This document shows, in pieces, positions 35,249 to 44,350 of a DNA stretch of 45,164 bases. The position numbers were made by a program, and so were the translations under genes. Every line of letters starts with the position of its first letter. Position 1 is the stretch's first letter. The notes below the pieces were generated by a model, which was not told the DNA's origin, did not search any database, and saw only the letters and a program-made list of their open reading frames with translations. This DNA comes from Asaia bogorensis (GTDB lineage Bacteria > Pseudomonadota > Alphaproteobacteria > Acetobacterales > Acetobacteraceae): positions 1-45,164 of the forward strand of contig CAMBRC010000031.1 in the NCBI GenBank assembly GCA_945869965.1. Direction: 5' to 3'.

Positions 35249-38163
35249 CCCAGCCATTCCGCAGTGCCGCCGGCGGGCGGATCGACCGGACGCGGCTTCT
35301 GTCGTTCACGTTCGATGGCCGAGCCTATAGCGGACATCCCGGTGACACCCTCGCATCCGCCCTGTTGGCCAATGGCGTGCGCCTGGTGGGACGGAGCTTC
35401 AAGCTGCACCGGCCACGCGGGATTTTCAGCGCCGGCGCCGAAGAGCCGAATGCGCTGGCCGAGTTGCGCACCGGCGCACGGCGCGAGCCAAACACGCGCA
35501 TGACCACCGCCGAGCTTTATGATGGCATGGAAGCGGCGAGCCAGAACCGCTGGCCCTCGCTGCGGTTTGACCTGTTGTCGCTGAACGGGCTGATCGCGCC
35601 GCTGCTCTCGGCGGGGTTCTACTACAAGACCTTCATGTGGCCGGCCTCGTTCTGGGAGAAGGTCTACGAGCCGTTGATCCGGCGCAGCGCCGGGTTGGGG
35701 CGGTCGGCGCGCGCGCCGGATCCGGACAGCTATGATGCGGTGCACGCCCATTGTGATGTCCTGGTGGTGGGATCGGGTGCTGCAGGGCTGGCGGCGGCGC
35801 GGGTGGCAGGTGCTGCGGGCAAGCGAGTGATGCTGTGCGAGCAGGATTTCGAGCTCGGCGGTGGATTGCTGACGGCACCGCAGCACGAGGCATGGCGCGC
35901 CGATGCCGTGGCAGCGTTGGCGGCCATGCCGGAGGTCACGCTGCTGCCGCGCACCACGGTGTTTGGCTACTACGACCACAATGTGGTCGGTGCGGTTGAG
36001 CGGGTGGCGGATCATCTCGCCACGCCGGCGCCGCACATGCCGCGCCAGCGCTATTGGACGATCCGAGCTGAAACGATCGTGCTGGCCACCGGCGCGCAGG
36101 AGCGGCTGATCGCTTTCCCCGACAATGACCGGCCGGGCATCATGCTGGCCGGCGCGGCCGAGACCTATGCCAACCGCTTCGGTGTGCTTGCCGGCAGCCG
36201 GGCCTTGCTGTTTGCCAACAACGACGCGGCCTATTCGAGCTTCTTTGCCTTGCAGGATGCCGGCATGGCAATCGCCGGGATCGTCGACCCGCGCGCGGCT
36301 TCGGCCGGAGCGGAATTGGCGCGGGCGCGCAACATCACCGTCTGGGCCGACAGCCAGGTGATCGGCACCTCGGGATCGACGGCACTGATCGGTGCGCGCG
36401 TGGCCCGGCGCGGGGCGAGCGGCGCGGATACGCTGGTGGTGGCCGACTTGCTGTGCGTCTCCGGCGGCCACAACCCGGCGGTCCAGTTGGCCAGCCAAGG
36501 ACGCACGCCGCTGGAATGGAACGAGGCCCTGGCCGCGTTCGTGCCGGGGGCGCCGACCTTGGCGCAGCATTCGGTTGGGGCGGCTCGTGGCGTGTTCGGC
36601 GTTGCGGCGGCTGCAGCGGATGGGCGCAGCTGGATGGGTGCGGGCGGCGGCGACGTCGCGCTTCCGGTGGATGACGGGGCGCCGGGCGGGATGGCGCCAT
36701 TATGGGAAGTCGATGTCGCTGGCAGTGCCTTTGTCGACTTGCAGGACGACGTGACCAGCGACGGGATCCGCCTCGCCCATCGCGAGGGCTACAGCCATAT
36801 CGAGCATGCCAAGCGCTACACCACCCACACCATGGGCACCGACCAGGGCAAGACCGGTGGGTTGGTCGGCGCGGCGGTACTGGCGGCGGCGCGCGGCATG
36901 CGGGTGCAGGATGTCGGGTTGCCGACTTTTCGCCCGTTCACCTCGCCGGTCACTTGGGGCGCGATCGCCGGGCCACATATCGGCAAGCATTTCGCGCCGA
37001 CGCGGTTGACGGCACTGTACGACTGGCACGTGTCGCGCGGCGCCGAGTTCATGGAGACCGGGCAGTGGTTGCGCCCGGCGTTCTATCCTGTTGCCGCCGA
37101 TGCCGATGACTGGGAGAGCGTGCTGCGCGAGGCCCGCGCCGTGCGCAAGGCCGTCGGCGTTTGCGATGTCTCGACGCTCGGCAAGATCGATGTCCAGGGC
37201 CGCGATGCCGCGATGTTCCTCGACCGTCTTTACACCAACACCTTCTCCAACCTGCCGGTCGGCCGCGCCCGCTATGGCTTGATGCTGCGCGAGGACGGCA
37301 TCGTGTTCGATGACGGCACCACGTCGCGCCTGGCCGAGGACCATTTCTTCGTCACCACCACCAGCACCAATGCCGGCCCGGTGATGGCGCATATGGAGTT
37401 CTATCTGCAGACCTGCTGGGCAGAGCTGGATGTGCAACTCGCCTCGGTGACCGACCAATGGGCCGGCATGTCGGTGGCCGGACCGCAATCGCGTGCCACC
37501 ATCAGCAAGATTGTCGAAGGCCTGGACCTCGGCGATGAGGCGTTCCCGTTCATGGCCGTCGGCGAGGGGCACATCCGGGGCTGTCCGGTGCGGGTGCTGC
37601 GGATCAGCTTCTCCGGCGAGCAGGCCTACGAGATCATGACCCCGGCGGGCTATGCCCTGGCGGTCTGGACGGCCGTGCTGGAGGCCGGCGAGGCGTTCGG
37701 GATCACGCCCTATGGGCTTGAGGCCCTCGGACTATTGCGCGTCGAGAAGGGTCACGTCACCGGCGCCGAGCTGAACGGCCAGACCACGGCCACCGATGTC
37801 GGCCTTGGCAAGATGGTCAAGAAGCGTGGCGATTTCGTCGGCCGGGTGCTGGCGCAGCGGCCGGGCCTGACCGAGCCCGAGCGGCCGCGTCTGGTCGGAC
37901 TGCGGCCCGTCATTCGCGGCAACAAGCTGCGTGCCGGCGCGCAGCTCGTCGAGACCGGCAGCACCGAGAGCCTGGGCTGGGTGACCAGCGTGACCCGTGC
38001 CGTGGAGCTGGAGGGCTGGATCGGCCTGGCCATGCTGCGCGGCGGTGCCGAGCGTCACGGGACCCGGATGCAGGCCGCCTTCCCGTTGCTGGACGAGACG
38101 GTCGAGGTGGAGATCGTCAGCCCGCATTTCGTCGATCCGGAGAACCACCGTGTCCGTGGTTGA
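35245..38163 (+). CDS. soxA: sarcosine oxidase-type enzyme, alpha subunit
   Basis: The 972-residue subunit has the ferredoxin-like N-terminal domain without iron-ligand cysteines (about 15-95; HPGDTLASALLANGVRLVGR), a Rossmann domain (CDVLVVGSGAAGLAAARVAG near 170), a second nucleotide-binding region (LFANNDAAYSS), the SoxA-specific segment MGTDQGKTGGLVGAA, and a C-terminal GcvT-like folate-binding domain (about 590-970; LGKIDVQGRDAAMFLDRLY, GYALAVWTAVLE). The family uses NAD, FMN and tetrahydrofolate to capture the methyl group as methylene-folate. Start is ATG 35245, overlapping the soxD stop. Confidence 0.95.
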   Translation: MTQPFRSAAGGRIDRTRLLSFTFDGRAYSGHPGDTLASALLANGVRLVGRSFKLHRPRGIFSAGAEEPNALAELRTGARREPNTRMTTAELYDGMEAASQNRWPSLRFDLLSLNGLIAPLLSAGFYYKTFMWPASFWEKVYEPLIRRSAGLGRSARAPDPDSYDAVHAHCDVLVVGSGAAGLAAARVAGAAGKRVMLCEQDFELGGGLLTAPQHEAWRADAVAALAAMPEVTLLPRTTVFGYYDHNVVGAVERVADHLATPAPHMPRQRYWTIRAETIVLATGAQERLIAFPDNDRPGIMLAGAAETYANRFGVLAGSRALLFANNDAAYSSFFALQDAGMAIAGIVDPRAASAGAELARARNITVWADSQVIGTSGSTALIGARVARRGASGADTLVVADLLCVSGGHNPAVQLASQGRTPLEWNEALAAFVPGAPTLAQHSVGAARGVFGVAAAAADGRSWMGAGGGDVALPVDDGAPGGMAPLWEVDVAGSAFVDLQDDVTSDGIRLAHREGYSHIEHAKRYTTHTMGTDQGKTGGLVGAAVLAAARGMRVQDVGLPTFRPFTSPVTWGAIAGPHIGKHFAPTRLTALYDWHVSRGAEFMETGQWLRPAFYPVAADADDWESVLREARAVRKAVGVCDVSTLGKIDVQGRDAAMFLDRLYTNTFSNLPVGRARYGLMLREDGIVFDDGTTSRLAEDHFFVTTTSTNAGPVMAHMEFYLQTCWAELDVQLASVTDQWAGMSVAGPQSRATISKIVEGLDLGDEAFPFMAVGEGHIRGCPVRVLRISFSGEQAYEIMTPAGYALAVWTAVLEAGEAFGITPYGLEALGLLRVEKGHVTGAELNGQTTATDVGLGKMVKKRGDFVGRVLAQRPGLTEPERPRLVGLRPVIRGNKLRAGAQLVETGSTESLGWVTSVTRAVELEGWIGLAMLRGGAERHGTRMQAAFPLLDETVEVEIVSPHFVDPENHRVRG

Positions 38164-38743
38164 GCCCCTTTCGCCGCTCGCCGGCGTGCTTGTCGCCGGC
38201 CGGTTCGGCGCCACCGGTGAAGACGCTGTCGGGATCTCCGAACGTCGCTACGACCTGATCCAGGTCTTTGCGCGCGCCGGGCGCTCGGGCGACGTTGTGG
38301 CAGCGATGCAGACGCGTTTCGGCGTGGCCTTGCCAGGGCCGGGACGCGAGGGTCGCGCGCCAATGCTCGCGGCACTCTGGATCCAGCCCGATGCCTGGTT
38401 GCTGGTCGCCCCGCGTGGCCCCGAAGGCGAGCTGGCTCGCACCGCAAAGCAGGCGTGCGGCGACGCGGCGTCCGTGGTTGACCAGACGCATGGCCGCTGC
38501 GTGATCGGTCTGTCGGGCGCGCGCGCCGCGTGGGTCCTGGGCAAACTCTGCCGCATCGATCTGCATCCGCGCGTCTTTGGTCCCGGCCAGGTGGCGGTCA
38601 CGCCCGTGGCTGGTCTGTCCTGCATCGTTCATCACCGTGACGACGTGCCAAGTTACGACCTCGTCGTCTTCGCCACCTTCGCGCGATCATTCGTCGCCTC
38701 CCTTCTGCATGCTGCGGAGGAGACCGGCTATCGCATCGACTGA
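38150..38743 (+). CDS. soxG: sarcosine oxidase-type enzyme, gamma subunit
   Basis: The gamma subunit is structural and folate-domain-like. The 197-residue product has the loosely conserved SoxG pattern (AALWIQPDAWLLVAPRG, VVDQTHGRCVIGLSGARAAW, LCRIDLHPRVFGPGQVAVT). GTG 38150 has GGAG eight bases upstream and overlaps the soxA end by 14 bases; GTG 38156 is the alternative. It completes the B-D-A-G set. Confidence 0.88.
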   Translation: MSVVEPLSPLAGVLVAGRFGATGEDAVGISERRYDLIQVFARAGRSGDVVAAMQTRFGVALPGPGREGRAPMLAALWIQPDAWLLVAPRGPEGELARTAKQACGDAASVVDQTHGRCVIGLSGARAAWVLGKLCRIDLHPRVFGPGQVAVTPVAGLSCIVHHRDDVPSYDLVVFATFARSFVASLLHAAEETGYRID

Positions 38744-39749
38744 ACCCGTCCTCGCACCGCGTATCGCTGCCAAGGGATCGGCGGCGCTGCGCGTAACCAA
38801 CCTCAGCGTTGGGTTTCGCATTCCCGGCGGGGTGCTGTCGGCGGTCGACGGCGTGTCGTTTGAGTTGCGGCAGGGCGAGACATTGGGGTTGGTCGGCGAA
38901 AGCGGCAGCGGCAAGACGCTGACCTCGCTGGCCCTGTTGCGCCTGCTGGAATCGCCGCCAGCCATCGTCCATGCCGACGCCGTGATGTTCGAGGGTCGCG
39001 ACCTGATGCAGCTCGATGAGCACGCGATGGCCGACCTTCGCGGGGCCCGGCTGTCGATGGTGTTCCAGGAGCCGATGACCTCGCTCAACCCGCTGCTGAC
39101 GGTCGGCCGCCAGATCGACGAGCCGCTGCTGCGCCATCTCGGCCTCAGCCAGACGGAGGCCCGAGCACGAACAGTGGAGTTGCTGGCCCGCGTCGGCATT
39201 CCGCGTCCCGCCGAGGCGGCGCGCACCTATCCGCATCAGCTCTCCGGCGGCATGCGCCAGCGGATCATGATCGCCATCGCGCTGGCCTGCCGCCCCGCGG
39301 TGCTGATCGCCGATGAGCCGACCACGGCGCTGGACGTGACCATCCAGGCGCAGATTCTCGATCTGCTGCGCGTGCTGCAGGACGAGATGGGCACCGCCAT
39401 CCTGCTGATCACCCATGACCTCGCGGTGATCGCCGAAACCGCCGATCGGGTGGCGGTGATGTATGCCGGACGGATCATCGAAACCGCGCCGGTCGGCGAC
39501 CTGTTTGCCCGGCCGCTGCATCCCTATACCGAGGGGCTGTTGCGCTCGGTGCCGCGCATCGTGCGCACCCCCGAGCCAACGCTGCCCGAGATTGCCGGGG
39601 TGGTGCCGGCCCCTGGCAATCTGCCGCCGGGGTGCGCGTTTGCGCCGCGCTGTGGCTTTGCCGACGCGGCCTGTCACAGCAATCGGCCTGTCCTGGTGGA
39701 GCAAGGCTGTGACCGCGAGGTTGCCTGCTGGAAACCGCGCCATGGTTGA
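38709..39749 (+). CDS. dipeptide/oligopeptide ABC transporter ATP-binding protein (DppD/OppD type)
   Basis: The 346-residue protein has Walker A GESGSGKT (63-70), the Q-loop in [10 protein letters not shown], signature LSGGMRQR, Walker [13 protein letters not shown] and the switch histidine in LLITHDLAV. The C-terminal oligopeptide-transporter extension has the cysteine-containing [17 protein letters not shown]. It powers import with the partner ATPase. ATG 38709 overlaps soxG by 35 bases; this is the first good start. Confidence 0.93.
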   Translation: MLRRRPAIASTEPVLAPRIAAKGSAALRVTNLSVGFRIPGGVLSAVDGVSFELRQGETLGLVGESGSGKTLTSLALLRLLESPPAIVHADAVMFEGRDLMQLDEHAMADLRGARLSMVFQEPMTSLNPLLTVGRQIDEPLLRHLGLSQTEARARTVELLARVGIPRPAEAARTYPHQLSGGMRQRIMIAIALACRPAVLIADEPTTALDVTIQAQILDLLRVLQDEMGTAILLITHDLAVIAETADRVAVMYAGRIIETAPVGDLFARPLHPYTEGLLRSVPRIVRTPEPTLPEIAGVVPAPGNLPPGCAFAPRCGFADAACHSNRPVLVEQGCDREVACWKPRHG

Positions 39750-40713
39750 GAACCTGCTGGAAGTCCGTGGACTGCGCACGCATTTTCCGATCCTGTCGAA
39801 GATCCTGCGCCGCCGCGTCGGCTCGGTGCGCGCCGTGGACGGGGTGGATCTGGACGTCAAGCCGGGCGAAGTGCTCGGCATCGTCGGCGAAAGTGGCTCG
39901 GGCAAGACCACGGCGGGAAAATCCATCCTGCGCCTGATCGAACCGACCGCGGGCAGCATCGTGTTCGAAGGACGCGACATCACCCACCTACCGGCCGCCG
40001 AGATGCTGCCGCTGCGCCAGCGCATGCAGATCGTGTTCCAGGACCCGATGTCCTCGCTCAATCCGCGCATGACCGTGGGCCGCATCCTGGCCGCACCCTT
40101 CGAGATCCACGGTGTGGCCAAGGGCGCCGACGCACGCGGACGCGTGGTGGACCTGTTGCGCCTGGTCGGATTGCCGGAGGAGGCCGCCGGCCGCTACCCG
40201 CATGAGTTCTCCGGCGGCCAGCGCCAGCGTGTCGGCATTGCCCGGGCCCTGGCCCTGCGCCCGGCGCTGATCATCGGCGACGAGCCGGTCTCGGCGCTGG
40301 ACGTGTCGATCCAGGCCCAGATCATGAACTTGCTGAAGCGCCTTCAGGGCGAACTCGGCCTCACCTACATACTGATCTCGCACAACCTCGGCGTGGTCAG
40401 CCATATCTGCGACCGCGTTGCGGTGATGTATCTCGGCCGCATTGTCGAGAGCGGCCCGCGCGAGGCCCTGTTCTTCGACGCCAAGCACCCGTACACCGAA
40501 GCGCTGCTCGCCGCCGTGCCGTCACCCGACCCGGGCGCGCGGCGCCGCCGTGTCCCGTTGGGCGGCGACATCCCCTCGCCGGCCAATCCGCCCAGCGGCT
40601 GTGCCTTTCATCCGCGCTGTCCGAGTGCCATGCCGCGCTGCGCGGTGGAAGCACCGTTGCCGGTGGCGCTCGGCGGTGGGCATAGTGTCGCCTGTCATCT
40701 TCACGAGGCCTGA
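39742..40713 (+). CDS. dipeptide/oligopeptide ABC transporter ATP-binding protein (DppF/OppF type)
   Basis: The 323-residue partner ATPase has Walker A GESGSGKT (49-56), FQDPMSSLNP, signature FSGGQRQR, Walker B LIIGDEPVSALD, the H-loop ISHNLGVVSH and the C-terminal PPSGCAFHPRCPSAMPRC. The RLRTHFPILSKI(L)RRR start is typical of the F subunit. ATG 39742 overlaps the stop of the D subunit gene by eight bases. Confidence 0.93.
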   Translation: MVENLLEVRGLRTHFPILSKILRRRVGSVRAVDGVDLDVKPGEVLGIVGESGSGKTTAGKSILRLIEPTAGSIVFEGRDITHLPAAEMLPLRQRMQIVFQDPMSSLNPRMTVGRILAAPFEIHGVAKGADARGRVVDLLRLVGLPEEAAGRYPHEFSGGQRQRVGIARALALRPALIIGDEPVSALDVSIQAQIMNLLKRLQGELGLTYILISHNLGVVSHICDRVAVMYLGRIVESGPREALFFDAKHPYTEALLAAVPSPDPGARRRRVPLGGDIPSPANPPSGCAFHPRCPSAMPRCAVEAPLPVALGGGHSVACHLHEA

Positions 40714-40737
40714 GCGGCAGACCGCGAGGAGGCGCCC

Positions 40738-41691
40738 ATGCTGTCGTATATCGGTCGTCGCGCGTTGCAATCGGTGCCGTTGCTCATCGGCGTGTCGATC
40801 ATCGGCTTCTCCCTGATGCACCTTGCCCCCGGCGGACCGCTGGCGGTCTATACGCTGAACCCCACCATCACCAACCAGGATATCGAGCGCATCCGCGTCG
40901 TCCTCGGCCTCGATCAACCGGTGCACATCCAGTATTTCAAGTGGGCATCGGGTATGTTCACCGGCAACTGGGGCAACACCTTCTTCGGCGGCCGGCCCGT
41001 GCTGGATGTGATTCTTGAGCGGATGCCCGCCACTTTCCTGTTGATGGGATCCGCGCTGTCGATGGCGATCCTGATAGGGGCAACGATCGGCGTCCTGGGC
41101 GCGATCCGGCGCTATTCGATCTTCGACATGCTGGCCACCTCCGGCGCGATGGTGGCGCTGTCCTTCCCCACCTTCTGGTTCGGCCTGATGGCGATCTACT
41201 TCTTTGCCGTCCGCATGGGCTGGCTGCCCAGCGGGGGCATGTATGAGCTGGGCGAGGAGAACAACCTGCTCGACCTGCTGCGCCACCTGGTGTTGCCGAC
41301 CATGGTGCTGGCCCTGGTCATCAGCGCGATATGGAGCCGCTACACCCGCTCGGCCTTCCTCGAGGTGATGCACCAGGATTACATGCGCACCGCCAAGGCC
41401 AAGGGGCTGCGCCCGCGCCAGCGCCTGCTGCGCCATGCACTGCCGAATGCGCTGAAGCCGCTGATCGCGCTGCTCGGCATCGAGCTGCCCGCACTGTTCT
41501 CCGGCGCCCTGGTGACCGAGACAATCTTCGGCTGGCCCGGCATGGGCCGCTTGTTCGTCGATGCGCTGGGCATGAAGGAATATCCGATCCTGATGGGCAT
41601 GATCATGTTCACCGGTCTGTTCGTGATCGTCGGCAATCTGCTCGCTGACATCGCTATTGCGGTGCTCGATCCCCGGGTGCGGCTCGGATGA
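40738..41691 (+). CDS. ABC transporter permease (DppB/OppB type)
   Basis: The 317-residue membrane protein has about six helices, the N-terminal LLIGVSIIGFSLMHLAPGGP typical of B-type permeases, and the EAA loop around YMRTAKAKGLRPRQRLLRHA. It pairs with the next permease to form the channel. GAGG precedes ATG 40738. Its stop overlaps the next start (ATGA). Confidence 0.94.
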   Translation: MLSYIGRRALQSVPLLIGVSIIGFSLMHLAPGGPLAVYTLNPTITNQDIERIRVVLGLDQPVHIQYFKWASGMFTGNWGNTFFGGRPVLDVILERMPATFLLMGSALSMAILIGATIGVLGAIRRYSIFDMLATSGAMVALSFPTFWFGLMAIYFFAVRMGWLPSGGMYELGEENNLLDLLRHLVLPTMVLALVISAIWSRYTRSAFLEVMHQDYMRTAKAKGLRPRQRLLRHALPNALKPLIALLGIELPALFSGALVTETIFGWPGMGRLFVDALGMKEYPILMGMIMFTGLFVIVGNLLADIAIAVLDPRVRLG

Positions 41692-42569
41692 GCGCCACCG
41701 CCGCCGCCGCCCCCGTGGTCGCCGCCAGGGCGGGCGTGCTGCGCCGCTTTACCGGCCACCCGCTGGCCCTGTTCGGCTTCATCACCGTGGTGGCTCTGTG
41801 CGTGTCGGCGCTGTTCGCCGCCGCCATCGCGCCGCACGACCCGCTGCTGCTTGACACCTCGCGGCGGTTTCTCGCGCCGTTCGCCCGCGACGGGTTCCCG
41901 CTGGGGACTGACGAGTTGGGCCGCGACACGCTGAGCCGGCTGCTGTATGGCGGGCGCATCTCGCTAACGGTCGGTCTGGTGGCGATGGTCACCACGATCA
42001 TCACCGGTTCGCTGATCGGCCTGACCGCCGGCTACATCGGCGGCTGGGTCGACACGGTGCTGATGCGCTTCGTCGACACCATGCTGTGCTTCCCGCAGGT
42101 CTTCCTGCTCCTGGTGGTGGCCGCCTTCGTGCCGCCCTCGCTGATTTCGATCTCGATGATCATCGGGCTGACCTCCTGGATGGAGGTGGCCCGCATCGTC
42201 CGCTCGGAGATACTGCACCTCAAGGAACAGGATTTCGTCCAGGCCGCGCGCGCCCTCGGGGCCACGCGATCGCGGATCATGTTCCATGAATTGCTGCCCA
42301 ACATCGCCGCCCCGTTGCTGGTAGCAGCCACCTTGAAGGTTGCATCGGCGGTCCTGGTCGAAAGCTACATCTCCTACCTCGGCTATGGCGTGCAGCCGCC
42401 GCTGGCCAGCTGGGGCAACATGCTGACCAACGCCCAGGGTTACTTCGATACCGTACCGTGGCTGGCCATTCTGCCCGGCGCCATGATCACGCTGACCGTC
42501 ATGGGCTTCAACTTCCTCGGCGACGGCCTGCGCGACGCACTCGACCCGCGATTGCGGATGGATACCTAA
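41688..42569 (+). CDS. ABC transporter permease (DppC/OppC type)
   Basis: The 293-residue protein has about six membrane helices, the C-type N-terminal region (HPLALFGFITVVALCVSALF), the periplasmic FPLGTDELGRDTLSRLLYGG and the EAA loop QAARALGATRSRIMFHELLPN. It forms the channel with the preceding permease. Start ATG 41688. Confidence 0.94.
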   Translation: MSATAAAAPVVAARAGVLRRFTGHPLALFGFITVVALCVSALFAAAIAPHDPLLLDTSRRFLAPFARDGFPLGTDELGRDTLSRLLYGGRISLTVGLVAMVTTIITGSLIGLTAGYIGGWVDTVLMRFVDTMLCFPQVFLLLVVAAFVPPSLISISMIIGLTSWMEVARIVRSEILHLKEQDFVQAARALGATRSRIMFHELLPNIAAPLLVAATLKVASAVLVESYISYLGYGVQPPLASWGNMLTNAQGYFDTVPWLAILPGAMITLTVMGFNFLGDGLRDALDPRLRMDT

Positions 42570-42607
42570 ACAACAAAACTCCAGTCCATACCTCAAAGGA
42601 GGCTTCG

Positions 42608-44251
42608 ATGGCTTCGTCCAATGGTTTCGGTCTTTCCCGCCGCCGCGTCATTGCCGGCACACTCGCCGCCCCCCTGATCCTGCCGGCGGGGCTGCGCACC
42701 GGCCACGCCCAGGCGATCAACCGCGAACGGGTGATCCTGGGAATGACCCAGGAGCCCGTGCAGTTCAACCCGCTGCTCTGGGTCAACGCCGGCACCGAGA
42801 ATATCCCCGAGGTTTGCATGTTCGACGCGCTGTGGGGCTGTGACGAGCGCGGCAATTTCTATCCTAACCTCGCCGCCAAGATGCCCACGCGGGAAAACGG
42901 CGGCATCTCCGCTGATGGCCTGGTGTGGAAGATCGAGCTGCGCCCTGACGTGAAATGGACCGACGGCCAGCCCTTCACCGCCAAGGATGTCGAGTTCACC
43001 TACCAATCGGTGATCAACCCCACCATCGCCATCCGCAGCCGCAGCGGCTTCGACCTGATCAAGAACTTCAAGGTCGTCGACGCAACGAACATCGAAATCG
43101 AACTGACCAAGCCGTACATCCCGTTCGCCTGGTCGTGGCAGAACATGCACATCGTGCCGCACCACCTGTTGTCCAAGGAAGCCAACATCAACACCTCGGG
43201 CTTCAACAGCCAGCCGATCGGCACCGGCCCCTTCATCCTGCGCCAACGCGTTGCGGGCAGCCACATGATCTACGAACGCAACCCGAACTACCATCGTGGG
43301 GCACCAAAGTTCCGCCAGTTCATCCACAAATTCGTCCCCGACCAGCTGGTCCTGTACGGACAGGCCAAGACCGGCGAGATCGACTACATGGGCCTCGGCG
43401 GCGTGCCGGCCGACCGCTGGACCGAAGCGCGGGCCATGCCCGGCCGCGACCTTCTGACGGTGCCGCAGCCCTGGGTCCAGTTCATCTACTTCAACTGTGG
43501 CAAGCCGCAGTTCAAGGACGCCAAGGTGCGCAAGGCTCTCTACATGGCCTGCGAAATGCAGAAGTCGATCGACGATATCTACTTTGGCAACACCGTCCGC
43601 ACCCTGTCGTACCTGCAGCCCACCCACTGGGCCTATAACCCCAACCTCAAGGACCCGACACCAAATCCGGGCGAGGCGGCCAAAATGCTCGACGAAGCCG
43701 GCTGGAAGGTCGGTGCCGATGGCGTGCGCGAAAAGGACGGCGTGAAGATGAAGTTCACCATGTCCACCACCGCGGGCAACCCCGCCCGACAGAACTCCCA
43801 GGCGCTGTTCCAGCAGAACTGGAAACGCATCGGCGTCGAGATGGAGATAAAGAACATGCCGGCCTCGGTCGTCTGGGGCGAGTTCACCACCAAGAGCCAA
43901 TTCGACACGCTTCTGGTCTCGTGGGAACCGACGGTGGGCATGGACCCCGACTACACCGCGCGAGCGCACTCCAAGCAGATCCCGCTCAAGACCGGCGCGG
44001 GTTCGAACTATGTGCAGTACGAGAACGCCGAGGTCGACCGGTTGCTGGAACTCGGCGTCACCCAGGCCAACACCGATGACCGCAAGGCAACCTACGCCCG
44101 CATCCAGGAGATCCTGCACGAGGAAGTGCCGTTCGCCCCGCAGATGGGCACGGTCCAGGGCAATCTGAAGAAAACCCAGCTCGCCGGCGTCAAGCCGACC
44201 GGCTACACCGTCAACTGCGCTTGGAACCTGCACGAGTGGCATTGGGCCTGA
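42608..44251 (+). CDS. ABC transporter substrate-binding protein, SBP_bac_5 family, Tat-exported
   Basis: This periplasmic protein captures the substrate for the transporter. The 547-residue product begins with a twin-arginine signal (SRRRVIAGTLAAPLILPAGL, R11-R12) and a cleavage site near GHAQA (about 35), then the family-5 fold (SADGLVWKIELRPDVKWTDG, GTGPFILRQR, RKALYMACE, YARIQEILHEEVPFAPQM). AAGGAGG stands five bases before ATG 42608; an upstream ATG at 42458 lies in the permease gene and is rejected. It ends the cluster; family members bind peptides, opines, nickel or glycosides. Confidence 0.93.
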   Translation: MASSNGFGLSRRRVIAGTLAAPLILPAGLRTGHAQAINRERVILGMTQEPVQFNPLLWVNAGTENIPEVCMFDALWGCDERGNFYPNLAAKMPTRENGGISADGLVWKIELRPDVKWTDGQPFTAKDVEFTYQSVINPTIAIRSRSGFDLIKNFKVVDATNIEIELTKPYIPFAWSWQNMHIVPHHLLSKEANINTSGFNSQPIGTGPFILRQRVAGSHMIYERNPNYHRGAPKFRQFIHKFVPDQLVLYGQAKTGEIDYMGLGGVPADRWTEARAMPGRDLLTVPQPWVQFIYFNCGKPQFKDAKVRKALYMACEMQKSIDDIYFGNTVRTLSYLQPTHWAYNPNLKDPTPNPGEAAKMLDEAGWKVGADGVREKDGVKMKFTMSTTAGNPARQNSQALFQQNWKRIGVEMEIKNMPASVVWGEFTTKSQFDTLLVSWEPTVGMDPDYTARAHSKQIPLKTGAGSNYVQYENAEVDRLLELGVTQANTDDRKATYARIQEILHEEVPFAPQMGTVQGNLKKTQLAGVKPTGYTVNCAWNLHEWHWA

Positions 44252-44252
44252 C

Positions 44253-44301
44253 GCATCGAACCGGCCGGGGAGTGCGATTGCTCCCCGGCGGCTCGCGATG
44301 C
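44253..44301 (+). terminator. strong hairpin at the end of the transporter operon
   Basis: GCCGGGGAG and CTCCCCGGC (44264-44289) make a 9-bp stem with an 8-base loop, and GCATCG/CGATGC on the outside extends it. It starts right after the binding-protein stop. There is no T-tract directly behind it, so it may be a processing or partial termination site. Confidence 0.6.
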
Positions 44302-44314
44302 AAAGGGAGAAAGC

Positions 44315-44345
44315 GCTTCTTTTTGAAAAAAGAACTTTTTTCTGT
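44315..44345. repeat. third, diverged copy of the AT-rich hairpin arm
   Basis: TTCTTTTTGAAAAAAGAAC with trailing TTTTTTCTG repeats the pattern of the arms at 4127 and 5502, with a shorter stem and a different tail. It lies between the operon hairpin and the IS21 end. Confidence 0.5.
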
Positions 44346-44350
44346 TGATT

